From NCBI GenBank assembly GCA_015487365.1, contig WFPT01000142.1, forward strand, positions 1 through 8,161: a stretch of 8,161 bases of DNA. Reading direction: 5' to 3'. The DNA is from Aquificaceae bacterium (GTDB lineage: Bacteria; Aquificota; Aquificia; Aquificales; Aquificaceae). Shown in pieces: positions 1 to 6,841 of the stretch (position 1 is the stretch's first letter; every line of letters starts with the position of its first letter). A program made the translations under genes and the position numbers. Below the pieces are notes generated by a model, which was not told the origin of the DNA, did not search any database, and worked only from the letters and a program-made list of their open reading frames with translations.

Positions 1-570
1 AATAGTTTCCCTGGCTTTAAGGGGTGTTTCCATAACCGAAATTTTGGAGGAATTGATAAGGAGGTTTAGGAGTAGCTCCCCCTCCTCTGAGTTCTTCAAG
101 TAAGAGTAAAGGAAAATAGAAAGGCAAAGCGCAAGTCCCCTCCTTCCGTCCAAGAAACCTCCCCTTAGGAAAAACTCCCTGAAAAAGAGCCAACCCGCTC
201 TAAAAAGGGCCTTCCCTTTCCCCTTTTTATCCTCCAAGCTAACAGGTGCCTGAGAACTGGGTATTAGGAACAGTTGGCTGGATACTCTTATAGGGTAATT
301 CCTCTTAAACACCTTTGCACCTAAGCCTTTTGCAATTTCAACGGTTTTGTCCCTTGAAAAGGCATCCACTACCACCACCTCCTCAGCTATATCCAAAACG
401 TTTTTTATAACCTTTCCTATGTTTTCTTCCTCGTCCTTGGTAATGATACAAACGCTCAGGGGTGCCTTTTCCCCTACCCTTTTTTCTTCTATTGGGCAGT
501 CCCCACCTTCCCTTTCCAGCTCCCTTCCTACCTTGTAAAAGAGTTCAAGGGCCCTTTTAAAAACCTTCAT
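1..570 (-). CDS. Family 2 glycosyltransferase, WaaE-like, lacking its catalytic middle (3' end outside window)
   Basis: The reading frame is open for 190 codons from ATG at 570 to the window edge, so the C-terminus is not seen. Residues 38-50 (LSVCIITKDEEEN) and 65-76 (VVVVDAFSRDKT) are the nucleotide-sugar-binding start of a GT-A fold. Residues 120-160, with GGFLDG at 137-142, match the C-terminal helix region of WaaE/LpsA-type glycosyltransferases that add sugars to lipopolysaccharide core or similar glycans. In such enzymes roughly 150 residues separate RNY/RNW from FLDG and include a QK/QR segment and the metal-binding LDADE. Here only about 48 residues separate them, and neither motif is present. 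I read this as an in-frame internal deletion of about 100 residues, so ordinary transferase activity is doubtful. About 37 extra residues precede the fold. The ATG overlaps the rnc stop (ATGA), which indicates translational coupling. The fold assignment is firm; the present function is unknown. Confidence 0.72.
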   Translation of the reverse strand, partial: MKVFKRALELFYKVGRELEREGGDCPIEEKRVGEKAPLSVCIITKDEEENIGKVIKNVLDIAEEVVVVDAFSRDKTVEIAKGLGAKVFKRNYPIRVSSQLFLIPSSQAPVSLEDKKGKGKALFRAGWLFFREFFLRGGFLDGRRGLALCLSIFLYSYLKNSEEGELLLNLLINSSKISVMETPLKARETI

Positions 571-1229
571 CCCTTTACTTCACCTAACACCTTTAACATT
601 TCCCTGGCGCTAAGCCTTTCCGCCTCCTTTTTAGTCTTGGCTATACCAACCGTCTTAAAGTCAAGGACCCTACATTCTACCTTAAAAGTTCTGTCGTGCT
701 CTGGACCTTTAACCTCTAAGAGTTTGTAGGTGGGAACTATCCTCCACCTTTTTTGGGTAACCTCTTGGAGTTTAGTTTTATAGTCAAGGGTTTTGCCCTC
801 TTTTACTTCCTTCAATATTCTATCTAAGAATTTTTCCCTGAAAATTTTTCTTACCAAGTTTAGGTCCTTGCTGTCTAAGTAAAGGGCCCCCCATAGGCTT
901 TCAAAAACGTCCGCCAGTATGGACTTGGTCCTTTCTTTTAGCCTACCACCAATTTTTACGTATTTAAAGAGCTCCAACTCCAAGGAAAGCTGATAGAGGA
1001 AGTCCTCACTTACGAGATACCCCTTTAAGGAGGAAAGCTCACCCTCCCTTTTATGGGGAAAGCTCTCATAGAGTATATCAACTATTAGGAAATTTACGAG
1101 GGAGTCCCCTAAAAATTCTATTCTCTCGTAGTTTTCCTTGGATGCGGAAACGTGGGTTAGAGCCCTTTCAAGGAGTTTTTTATCCTTAAACTCGTAGTTT
1201 AGCTTCCTTTCTACTTCTTCAAGTGCCAC
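567..1229 (-). CDS. rnc: Ribonuclease III
   Basis: This is double-strand-specific endoribonuclease III, which cleaves rRNA precursors and structured mRNAs as a homodimer using Mg2+. It has 220 residues, normal for the family. The nuclease domain covers about residues 3-140. The signature ERIEFLGD at 35-42 supplies E35, E38 and D42, and the second acidic pair is D107/E110 in ADVFES, so the catalytic set is complete. A double-stranded RNA-binding domain follows at about 149-217, with the family's KKEAER ending. The start is GTG at 1229. A TAA lies two codons upstream in the same frame and there is no usable start for many codons downstream. AAGGA abuts the GTG with no spacer, so initiation probably relies on coupling with rplS, which overlaps it by 19 bp. 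The glycosyltransferase start overlaps its stop codon. Confidence 0.96.
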   Translation of the reverse strand: MALEEVERKLNYEFKDKKLLERALTHVSASKENYERIEFLGDSLVNFLIVDILYESFPHKREGELSSLKGYLVSEDFLYQLSLELELFKYVKIGGRLKERTKSILADVFESLWGALYLDSKDLNLVRKIFREKFLDRILKEVKEGKTLDYKTKLQEVTQKRWRIVPTYKLLEVKGPEHDRTFKVECRVLDFKTVGIAKTKKEAERLSAREMLKVLGEVKG

Positions 1230-1582
1230 TCCTTAACTTCTTTTATCTTCCTCTGGGCTTCCTTACCTTTGTATTGTCTTAAAAAGTAAAGTTTTGCCCT
1301 CCTAACCTTACCTATCTTCACCCTTTCAATTTTTTCAATCCTTGGGCTGTAATAGGGAAAGGTTCTTTCTATACCTACCCCTAAGGACTCCCTCCTAACG
1401 GTAAAGTTTTTGTTTATACCCTTCCCCCCAATCCTTATAACTACACCCTCAAAGGGCTGGACCCTCTCCTTGTCCCCTTCCCTTATCCTGTAATATACCC
1501 TTACCGTGTCCCCAACCTTAAACTCAGGGTAATCAACCTTCCTCTTATACCTTTCTTCAAGCTCCTGGATTTTCAGGTCCAT
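1211..1582 (-). CDS. rplS: Large-subunit ribosomal protein L19
   Basis: L19 is a 50S protein near the 30S interface, involved in intersubunit bridges. It has 123 residues, close to the usual 115-120. Family segments visible in order are the [12 protein letters not shown] start of the beta barrel (about 22-33), [11 protein letters not shown] (about 41-51), [20 protein letters not shown] (about 60-80) and the basic [11 protein letters not shown] helix region. The ATG at 1582 gives the expected N-terminus. There is no Shine-Dalgarno sequence: the eight bases before ATG are AAAAATTT, and a TATAAT lies directly before them. The mRNA is therefore probably leaderless or nearly so. It is the first gene of the rplS-rnc-glycosyltransferase operon and diverges from bioW. 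Its last six codons overlap rnc. In many bacteria rplS sits with rpsP-rimM-trmD; those genes are not here. Confidence 0.97.
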   Translation of the reverse strand: MDLKIQELEERYKRKVDYPEFKVGDTVRVYYRIREGDKERVQPFEGVVIRIGGKGINKNFTVRRESLGVGIERTFPYYSPRIEKIERVKIGKVRRAKLYFLRQYKGKEAQRKIKEVKEWHLKK

Positions 1583-1598
1583 AAATTTTTATTATAAC
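1570..1598 (+). promoter_or_regulatory. Probable bioW promoter, overlapping the rplS promoter
   Basis: TTTTCA at 1570-1575 and TATAAC at 1593-1598 are separated by 17 bp and resemble sigma-70 -35 and -10 boxes. An alternative -10 is TATTAT at 1590-1595. Transcription would begin at about 1602-1605, on or just before the bioW ATG at 1603, which points to a leaderless message. The -35 lies inside the rplS coding sequence. The -10 region is the same DNA that forms the rplS -10 on the other strand. A weaker prediction than the rplS element. Confidence 0.35.
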
Positions 1599-1599
1599 A
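1591..1599 (-). promoter_or_regulatory. Extended -10 promoter for rplS-rnc
   Basis: On the minus strand this reads TGTTATAAT: a perfect TATAAT at 1596-1591 with TG one base upstream (extended -10). I found no convincing -35 at 16-18 bp spacing, which fits an extended -10 promoter. A start of transcription about 7 bp downstream falls near 1584, leaving only 1-3 bases before the rplS ATG at 1582. The hexamer also lies within the divergent bioW promoter region. Prediction from sequence only. Confidence 0.55.
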
Positions 1600-1602
1600 C
1601 CT

Positions 1603-2292
1603 ATGAAGAGCTTAAAGCTTAGAGCCTCCCTAAAAGGAAGGCACGTTTCAGGTGCGGAGAGGTTGGTAGGAGAGGTCTCAGAGGAAATCATCTATGGCCT
1701 TTTAAAGAGGCCTAAGGAGTGGGACTACCTTAACCTAAGAGTGGAAAGGGTTGATAAGGTTTATTACCTTGAAAGCTCCTTAAAGGTGTCCAGCTACGAG
1801 TTTAATTCGGTAGGGGAGGCAAGAGGTTTTGCAAAGGAGCTTTTAAGGGGTTTAGGTTTAAAAGGGGAGGTGGTAGAGCTTGCCTTTAAAATCGTAGAAG
1901 AAAAGATAAGGAGGGGAGCGGTCCTTTTAAGTGAGGAGGGGGAAAAACTTTTAGAGAACGTAAGGACAACCCTTATGGACTGGGTGGATAGGGAAAGGGT
2001 TGAAAAGCTCCTACCCAGTTTTAGAACCGTTGATGCCTTAGTCCTTGCCACAAAAAACATTTACTGCGGTGTCCTTGTGGAATTATGTTGGAGTGATGAC
2101 CCAGATTATACGACGGGCTACGTTGCCAGCAAGGAGTTAGGATACGTGAGGATAAAACCTTTAAAGGAAAGGGGGGACGTTAGGGGAGGTAGGGTTTATT
2201 TTGTAAAGAAGGAAAACCTGGAAGAAGTTTTGGAGTGTTTAAGGAAAAAGGCTTTACTGGTTAAGGAGCCAGTCCTCCCCCCTAAGCTGTAA
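1603..2292 (+). CDS. bioW: 6-carboxyhexanoate-CoA ligase (pimeloyl-CoA synthetase)
   Basis: BioW converts pimelate, CoA and ATP to pimeloyl-CoA, AMP and pyrophosphate, feeding BioF at the start of biotin ring assembly. It has 229 residues, about the family length. The N-terminal KLRASLKGRHVSGAER (5-20) matches the family's MRAS-GKHISGAER block. NSVGEARGFAKELL (about 69-82) and RRGAVLL (about 103-109) are further family blocks. The C-terminal SDDPDYTTGYVA and YVRIKPLKERG--GGRVYFV are the most diagnostic part. The start ATG is required because the conserved region begins at about residue 4. No Shine-Dalgarno is seen (CACCT precedes ATG), which is consistent with a leaderless transcript. No other bio gene is in the window, so biotin genes appear scattered. 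The last 39 bp overlap the end of comM on the opposite strand. Confidence 0.9.
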   Translation: MKSLKLRASLKGRHVSGAERLVGEVSEEIIYGLLKRPKEWDYLNLRVERVDKVYYLESSLKVSSYEFNSVGEARGFAKELLRGLGLKGEVVELAFKIVEEKIRRGAVLLSEEGEKLLENVRTTLMDWVDRERVEKLLPSFRTVDALVLATKNIYCGVLVELCWSDDPDYTTGYVASKELGYVRIKPLKERGDVRGGRVYFVKKENLEEVLECLRKKALLVKEPVLPPKL

Positions 2293-3765
2293 GGCCAAGG
2301 CCAAGTGCTCCTCCCCTATCTTTTCCTCAGCTTCTAAGTCCGCTACTGTCCTTGAAACCTTTAAGAGCCTCTTATAGCTTCTGGCGGAAAGCTTTAGGTT
2401 TTTTAAAGCATCCCTTAGAAGTTTTTTTGCAGAATCCTTTAAGGTGCAAAACCTTTCCAACTCCTTATCGGTGAGGTGGGCGTTAAACTTTCCAGCCCTC
2501 TCCCTTTGCACAAGGTATGCCTTTAAAACCCTCTCCCTCACCTCCTTGGAGCTCTCACCCCCCCTGTGGTGAAGGAGCTCTTCCTCCTTTAAGGGCTCAA
2601 CCCAAACCCTTACGTCTATTCTGTCCAAGAGGGGGGCGGAGACCTTGGCCTGATATTCCTTTATCTTCTTTTGGGAGCAGGTGCAAACCTTGTATGGGTT
2701 TTGGTAATTCCCGCAGGGGCATGGGTTCATGGCACCTATTAGTAAAAACCTTGCGGGGAATTCCACCTTAAAGCCACTCCTACTTATTAAAACTTTACCA
2801 TCTTCCATAGGTTGCCTTAAAGCTTCTAAGGTTTTTCTCCCAAACTCGGGAAGTTCGTCCAAAAATAAAACTCCCCTATGGGCTAAGGAAACTTCACCCG
2901 GTCTTGGTGGATTACCTCCCCCTATAAGGGCTACCGCGGAGGTGGTATAATGCGGACTCCTAAAAGGCCTTCGGGTAATAATTTCTTCCTTAACCTCCCC
3001 AAAGACACTGTAAATTTTACTAACTTCCAGGACCTCTTCCTCGTCCATGGGGGGCATTATAGTTGTGCTCCTCTTGGCCAGCATAGACTTTCCAGCACCT
3101 GGGGGTCCCACCATGAGGAGGTTGTGAAAACCCGCAACCGCAACTTCTAAGGCCTTCTTGGGTAGGTATTGGCCATAAACTTCTATAAGGTCCATATCCG
3201 GGCTGAGCTGGGCCTTTTTTAATATCTCCTCCAACTTAGAGGGTATAGGCTCTAACTTTAAACTTCCCAGGAGGAAGGAGATGGCCTCCTTTAAGGAAGA
3301 AACGCAATAAACTTCAACACCCTTTATGAGGCTAACCTCCAAGGCGTTCTCCTGGGGGACTAAGAACCTTTTATAGCCCAACTTTTTTAGTCCCATCAGT
3401 ATAGGTAAAATACCTAAGACCTTTCTAACCTTTCCGTCCAAGGAAAGCTCCCCTAGGACTACCCAATCTCCCAAGGGTGGAATTTCTCCCATGCTGATGA
3501 GTATTCCAAGGGCTATGGGTAGGTCGTAGAGGGTCCCACTCTTTTTTAAAAAGGAAGGGGAAAGGTTTACCGTAATCCTCTTGTAGGGGAAACTAAAACC
3601 TGAGTTTATTAGGGCACTCCTAATCCTTTCCTTTGACTCTTTTATGGCAGAATCGGGTAGTCCCACTATGTTAAAGGTAGGGAGGCCTTTACTTACATCT
3701 ACTTCAACTTCTACCTCAAAACCCTCAACACCCAAAACACCCCCACTCTTTACCTTACATATCAT
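2254..3765 (-). CDS. comM: ComM/YifB-family AAA+ ATPase (competence, Mg-chelatase-like)
   Basis: ComM is a hexameric AAA+ helicase that drives branch migration when incoming single-stranded DNA is integrated during natural transformation. It is not a magnesium chelatase despite the related fold. It has 503 residues, close to the typical 505. Residues 1-165 form the N-terminal Lon-substrate-like domain (GLPTFNIVGLPDSAIKESKERIRSAL at 27-52). The AAA+ core has Walker A GPPGAGKS at 220-227, Walker B VLFLDE at 299-304 and a sensor segment GAMNPCPCG at 344-352. Cysteines C349, C351, C361 and C363 form a probable zinc site. R382 in LLDRID is a likely arginine finger. ARSYKR at 461-466 carries the sensor-2-type arginine. 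Nothing essential is missing. ATGA overlap with resB implies coupled translation. The product may support DNA uptake or related recombination; transformation in this organism is inferred only. Confidence 0.93.
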   Translation of the reverse strand: MICKVKSGGVLGVEGFEVEVEVDVSKGLPTFNIVGLPDSAIKESKERIRSALINSGFSFPYKRITVNLSPSFLKKSGTLYDLPIALGILISMGEIPPLGDWVVLGELSLDGKVRKVLGILPILMGLKKLGYKRFLVPQENALEVSLIKGVEVYCVSSLKEAISFLLGSLKLEPIPSKLEEILKKAQLSPDMDLIEVYGQYLPKKALEVAVAGFHNLLMVGPPGAGKSMLAKRSTTIMPPMDEEEVLEVSKIYSVFGEVKEEIITRRPFRSPHYTTSAVALIGGGNPPRPGEVSLAHRGVLFLDELPEFGRKTLEALRQPMEDGKVLISRSGFKVEFPARFLLIGAMNPCPCGNYQNPYKVCTCSQKKIKEYQAKVSAPLLDRIDVRVWVEPLKEEELLHHRGGESSKEVRERVLKAYLVQRERAGKFNAHLTDKELERFCTLKDSAKKLLRDALKNLKLSARSYKRLLKVSRTVADLEAEEKIGEEHLALALQLRGEDWLLNQ

Positions 3766-5339
3766 AACCTTTCTACTTCTTTTAAGATTTTCCTCCTAAA
3801 CTCTTCTTTAAACTTATGAGAGTATAGGGCCAAAACTACCCTTTTACCCTCAACCCTAATCCAAACCTTCCTATGGACCGTGTAGAAGGCCAAAAAGAGC
3901 CCAAAGGTCATAAGTATTGAGCCAAGCCAAATTATTGGAGTTGCGGGATGTTTGGTAATTTGTAATCCCGAAAAGTATTGGGGCTTAAAATCACCCATTA
4001 AGAAGATGTAAGGGAAGTCCTTTAAGTCCTTCATCTGGGAGTAGGCAAGCATCGTAAGCTGTGGGTCAAAAACCACTGGGACATCGTAAAACTTGTCCTT
4101 GTAGGCTACCTTTATAACCACCGCGGGAGCCAAGGTTTGTATGGAGTTTGGAGGAGCATTTGGTCTGTTTATATTTAGTATGGTTCTATCTATGGAAAGG
4201 AGCATGCCTTTGTAGGAGGAAACCTCATTTACTTTTAGCCTTACCTTACCCAAGAACTCCTTGGTATTTTTGTCGTAAATAAGGAGTAAGACCTCCTTGG
4301 CAAAACCCGTGAGCCCGTAAGAAGTTTGGAATATCCTCCAACCCTTGTAGTCAAAGGGCTCATTTACTTTGGTGGTTCCCCTTGCAACCACCCTATCACC
4401 CCTTATTATTTCTATATCACTCTCATAAGACTTTACCGCATCCTTAAACTGGGGAGCTTCCTCCCCGTAGGTTACAATCCTAAAATTTAAAAGTTTTATG
4501 GCAAAGGGTAGTTTATAGGTTTTTTGACCACTAAGGTCCTCCATAAGGTCGGTGGCGGAATTTTCCTCTACAAAGACCATACCCCTTACACCAAAGAGGG
4601 CATCTATCAGTGCTCCCCCCATAATTATTAGGAGGGATAGATGGACTACATAAACACCTAACCTTGAAAATCTACCCTTTTCTCCGTAAAGGTAGGTTTT
4701 ACCCCTTTCCCTTTCCATAAATACCTTAAAACCCATCCTCCTTAAAAGCTCTATAAGGTCCTGATAGCTCCCCTTTATCTTAAAGGTGTAAGTTTCTAAG
4801 CTTTTTTCAAGGTTTTCGTCCAACTTCATAGCCCTCCTCTTACTAAAAGTTTGTTTCCATACAGAAGGTAGCCTCTTTATAGAACATAGGGTAAGGTTTA
4901 GGGCTAAGACCACCAAAGATAGTATGTAATACCAAGAGTGGAAGACATCGTTTAAATAAAGCTTCCATATCCAGAGGCCTTTGTAATAGCCGTATCTATC
5001 TAAGTAAAATCCAAAGGGTTGGTTTTGCTTTATGTAGGTAGAGCCTAACGTAGAAAGTATAGCCAAAAATATCATAATAAAGAGAGCTAACTTTAAACTG
5101 CTAAAAAAGTCGTATAAAAAGGATAAAAAACTTTTGTGTCTCTTAATTTCTTTTCTTATTTCGGAAATTACATTTAAAAGCCAGCCAAAGAGGCCTAAGA
5201 GGAAAAGGGATGAGGAAAAGAGCAAAAGTAAGTAATCGGTAGCTCCATAGGTTTCTTTGTAAAAGACCAAATATATTAAAGAAGCGATAAAAATTACAAA
5301 AGAAATTAGAAAAAATCCGTAATTTTTTAAAATGGCCAT
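3762..5339 (-). CDS. resB: ResB/CcsB-like cytochrome c biogenesis membrane protein
   Basis: ResB (Ccs1/CcsB) works with ResC/CcsA in System II cytochrome c assembly, moving haem across the membrane and presenting it to apocytochromes. It has 525 residues. Likely membrane segments are about 8-27, 35-57, 81-102, 135-154, 228-248 and 468-487, with a large extracytoplasmic domain at about 250-465. Family features are YDFFSSLKLALF at 76-87, HSWYYI-LNLTLCSIKRLP at 134-158, H233 in the fifth segment (VYVVHLSLLII), VNEPFDYKGWRIFQTSY at 325-341 and the final helix followed by a cytoplasmic tail. The first two helices (about 75 residues) come before the usual ResB start and look like an added hairpin. 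No ccsA partner is in the window. The ATG follows the rpsS TAA directly (TAAATG), so it shares the ribosomal protein transcript and has no visible promoter of its own. Confidence 0.88.
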   Translation of the reverse strand: MAILKNYGFFLISFVIFIASLIYLVFYKETYGATDYLLLLFSSSLFLLGLFGWLLNVISEIRKEIKRHKSFLSFLYDFFSSLKLALFIMIFLAILSTLGSTYIKQNQPFGFYLDRYGYYKGLWIWKLYLNDVFHSWYYILSLVVLALNLTLCSIKRLPSVWKQTFSKRRAMKLDENLEKSLETYTFKIKGSYQDLIELLRRMGFKVFMERERGKTYLYGEKGRFSRLGVYVVHLSLLIIMGGALIDALFGVRGMVFVEENSATDLMEDLSGQKTYKLPFAIKLLNFRIVTYGEEAPQFKDAVKSYESDIEIIRGDRVVARGTTKVNEPFDYKGWRIFQTSYGLTGFAKEVLLLIYDKNTKEFLGKVRLKVNEVSSYKGMLLSIDRTILNINRPNAPPNSIQTLAPAVVIKVAYKDKFYDVPVVFDPQLTMLAYSQMKDLKDFPYIFLMGDFKPQYFSGLQITKHPATPIIWLGSILMTFGLFLAFYTVHRKVWIRVEGKRVVLALYSHKFKEEFRRKILKEVERL

Positions 5340-5975
5340 TTACTTTTTCTTTACTACCTTAGCGGACTTGTCCGGGTGTCCCCTGAAAGTCCTGGTGGGG
5401 GCAAACTCACCCAGTTTATGGCCAACCATGTCCTGAGTAATATAGACGGGGACAAAGGTTTTACCGTTATGGACCGCGATGGTGTGACCTACAAACTCTG
5501 GAATTATTGTGGTTGAACGGGAGTAGGTTTTTATTACCTTCCTCTCACCCTTTTGATTTAACTCCCTTATCCTCTTCCAAAGCTTTGGGTCCACCCAAGC
5601 TTTTTTCTTTACCAGCTTTCTAAACTGCTCCTGTAAATTTTCATACTTTTCTATCCTCCTGACAATTACCTTCAAGCCAAAGATTTCGTTCTTTAAATTA
5701 ACCCTCCTTTGAAGGAGCTCCCTGAACCTTTCTTCATTCCCTCTCTCCCTCTCCATCCTCCTTTCCAGCATGGCCAAAACCCTTTCCTTTTCCTGAACCA
5801 CCTTCTTTATTTCCTTTAAGCTCATAAGGCCCGCCTTCAAGTAGTCGGGAGCATACCTCCTTATGGCTTCTTTTACCAGTTTGTGATAACGGTGTATCTT
5901 CTTATAGAGCTTATAAAACTTGTCTAAGTCCTCTATTAGCCTTCCCCTCTTGTTCCAAGCACCTTTAAAACCCAT
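5340..5975 (-). CDS. rpsS: Small-subunit ribosomal protein S19 with long N-terminal extension
   Basis: S19 binds 16S rRNA in the head of the 30S subunit, beside S13. The core is complete: [14 protein letters not shown] (123-136) corresponds to the usual KKGPFVD start, followed by [30 protein letters not shown] and the signature up to [11 protein letters not shown] at about 190-200. Bacterial S19 is normally about 90 residues; this one has 211. The additional roughly 118 N-terminal residues are basic, rich in K/R/E and probably mostly helical, with coiled-coil character at about 52-120. The full-length start is supported by GGGAGG eight bases before ATG at 5975. There is also no ATG between about residue 75 and the core. 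The rplB stop overlaps by one base (TAATG). Downstream, resB replaces the expected rplV. The role of the extension is unknown; rRNA binding or head stabilisation in a thermophile is inference. Confidence 0.95.
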   Translation of the reverse strand: MGFKGAWNKRGRLIEDLDKFYKLYKKIHRYHKLVKEAIRRYAPDYLKAGLMSLKEIKKVVQEKERVLAMLERRMERERGNEERFRELLQRRVNLKNEIFGLKVIVRRIEKYENLQEQFRKLVKKKAWVDPKLWKRIRELNQKGERKVIKTYSRSTTIIPEFVGHTIAVHNGKTFVPVYITQDMVGHKLGEFAPTRTFRGHPDKSAKVVKKK

Positions 5976-6838
5976 TACAGTGGCCTCCCGTCCCTTCTAC
6001 TTATTATAAACTTATCAGAATACTTTTTGCTCCTCCTGGTCTTATAACCTTTGGTCTTCCATCCCCAAGGAGATTCTGGATGCTTCCCTTTGGTCTTACC
6101 TTCTCCACCTCCATGGGGATGGTCTACGGGATTCATAGCGGTCCCCCGAGTGTGGGGTCTCCAACCAAGCCACCTCGCCCTACCCGCTTTACCCAGTTTT
6201 ATGAGCTCGTGCTCCGCAAGGCCTACCGCTCCAACGGTAGCCATACACCTTTCGTGGATTAGCCTAACCTCACCAGAGGGTAATTTAACTTGAACGTAGC
6301 TTCCACTCCTACCCAAAACCTGAGCGGAAGTCCCAGCAGCCCTTACCAACTGCCCACCCTTTCCGGGAGTTAGCTCTATGTTGTGAATTATGGTCCCATC
6401 GGGTATGTATTTTAAGGGTAAGGCGTTACCTACCTTAATCTCTGGTAGCTCTTTACCCTTTTGGGCATCCTCATAGGAGATGGACATTACCACATCCCCC
6501 ACCTTTAAACCTTCTGGCCAAAGGATATACCTCTTTTCACCGTCCGCATAGTGAAGGAGGCAAATTCTGGCACTCCTATAAGGGTCGTATTCAATAGAGA
6601 CTACCTTTGCGGGTATTAAACTCTTGTCCCTCTTAAAGTCTATTAGCCTATACCTTTTCTTGTGTCCTCCACCCCTGTGCCTTGCGGTAATCTTACCCTG
6701 TTGCCTTGACCTTCCCTTGGCCCTGTGCCAGTGGATTAACAGAGACTTTTCTGGCTCCTTCTTGGTAATCTCCTTAAAGTCGTAAAGGACCGCGTGTCTA
6801 GTTCCATTAGTTACAGGCTTTAACTTCCTTACTCCCAT
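5975..6838 (-). CDS. rplB: Large-subunit ribosomal protein L2
   Basis: L2 is a 50S core protein needed for subunit association and close to the peptidyl transferase centre. It has 287 residues, a little over the usual 273-277. The RNA-binding OB part ([16 protein letters not shown] at 49-64) is followed by the SH3-like part ([16 protein letters not shown] at 158-173). The conserved [14 protein letters not shown] is at 235-248; H240 corresponds to E. coli H229, which is important for activity. The extra length is mainly an insertion near residues 121-133 ([13 protein letters not shown]), where E. coli has only a few residues, plus a short C-terminal difference. The ATG at 6838 is preceded by GAGGTG and then TAAAGG across the rplW stop, leaving a 3-bp spacer. 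It is the fourth gene of the operon as seen here. Confidence 0.98.
   Translation of the reverse strand: MGVRKLKPVTNGTRHAVLYDFKEITKKEPEKSLLIHWHRAKGRSRQQGKITARHRGGGHKKRYRLIDFKRDKSLIPAKVVSIEYDPYRSARICLLHYADGEKRYILWPEGLKVGDVVMSISYEDAQKGKELPEIKVGNALPLKYIPDGTIIHNIELTPGKGGQLVRAAGTSAQVLGRSGSYVQVKLPSGEVRLIHERCMATVGAVGLAEHELIKLGKAGRARWLGWRPHTRGTAMNPVDHPHGGGEGKTKGKHPESPWGWKTKGYKTRRSKKYSDKFIISRRDGRPL
5984..5989 (-). promoter_or_regulatory. Strong ribosome-binding site deciding the long rpsS start
   Basis: GGGAGG lies within the end of rplB, with eight bases between it and the rpsS ATG at 5975. This is the best Shine-Dalgarno match I noticed among the gene junctions of this window. It argues that the long form of S19 is the one translated, rather than a product starting nearer the conserved core. 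Confidence 0.75.
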
Positions 6839-6841
6839 CCT

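Noticed and set aside
347..538. Plus-strand 63-codon frame inside the glycosyltransferase region.
   Set aside because: A serine/threonine-rich shadow of the minus-strand gene, whose frame is open through the whole region with GT2 motifs.
1794..2060. Minus-strand 88-codon frame opposite bioW.
   Set aside because: Serine-rich translation antisense to a well-conserved BioW; no motif or ribosome-binding site supports it.
2291..2306. GGCCAAGGCC repeat after bioW as a terminator stem.
   Set aside because: It gives only a 4-bp stem with a 2-base loop, no T-run follows, and it lies inside the comM coding sequence.
2517..3150. Plus-strand open frames of 66-84 codons opposite comM.
   Set aside because: They are antisense to a complete, conserved ComM, have low-complexity proline/serine-rich translations and show no recognisable domain.
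2254..3765. Magnesium chelatase subunit for chlorophyll or cobalamin synthesis.
   Set aside because: The N-terminal Lon-like domain, the four-cysteine insert after GAMNP and the length are those of the ComM/YifB family, and no tetrapyrrole genes are nearby.
6051..6293. Plus-strand frames opposite the end of rplB.
   Set aside because: Antisense to the highly conserved L2 HPHGGGEG region; tryptophan/proline-rich translation without family resemblance.
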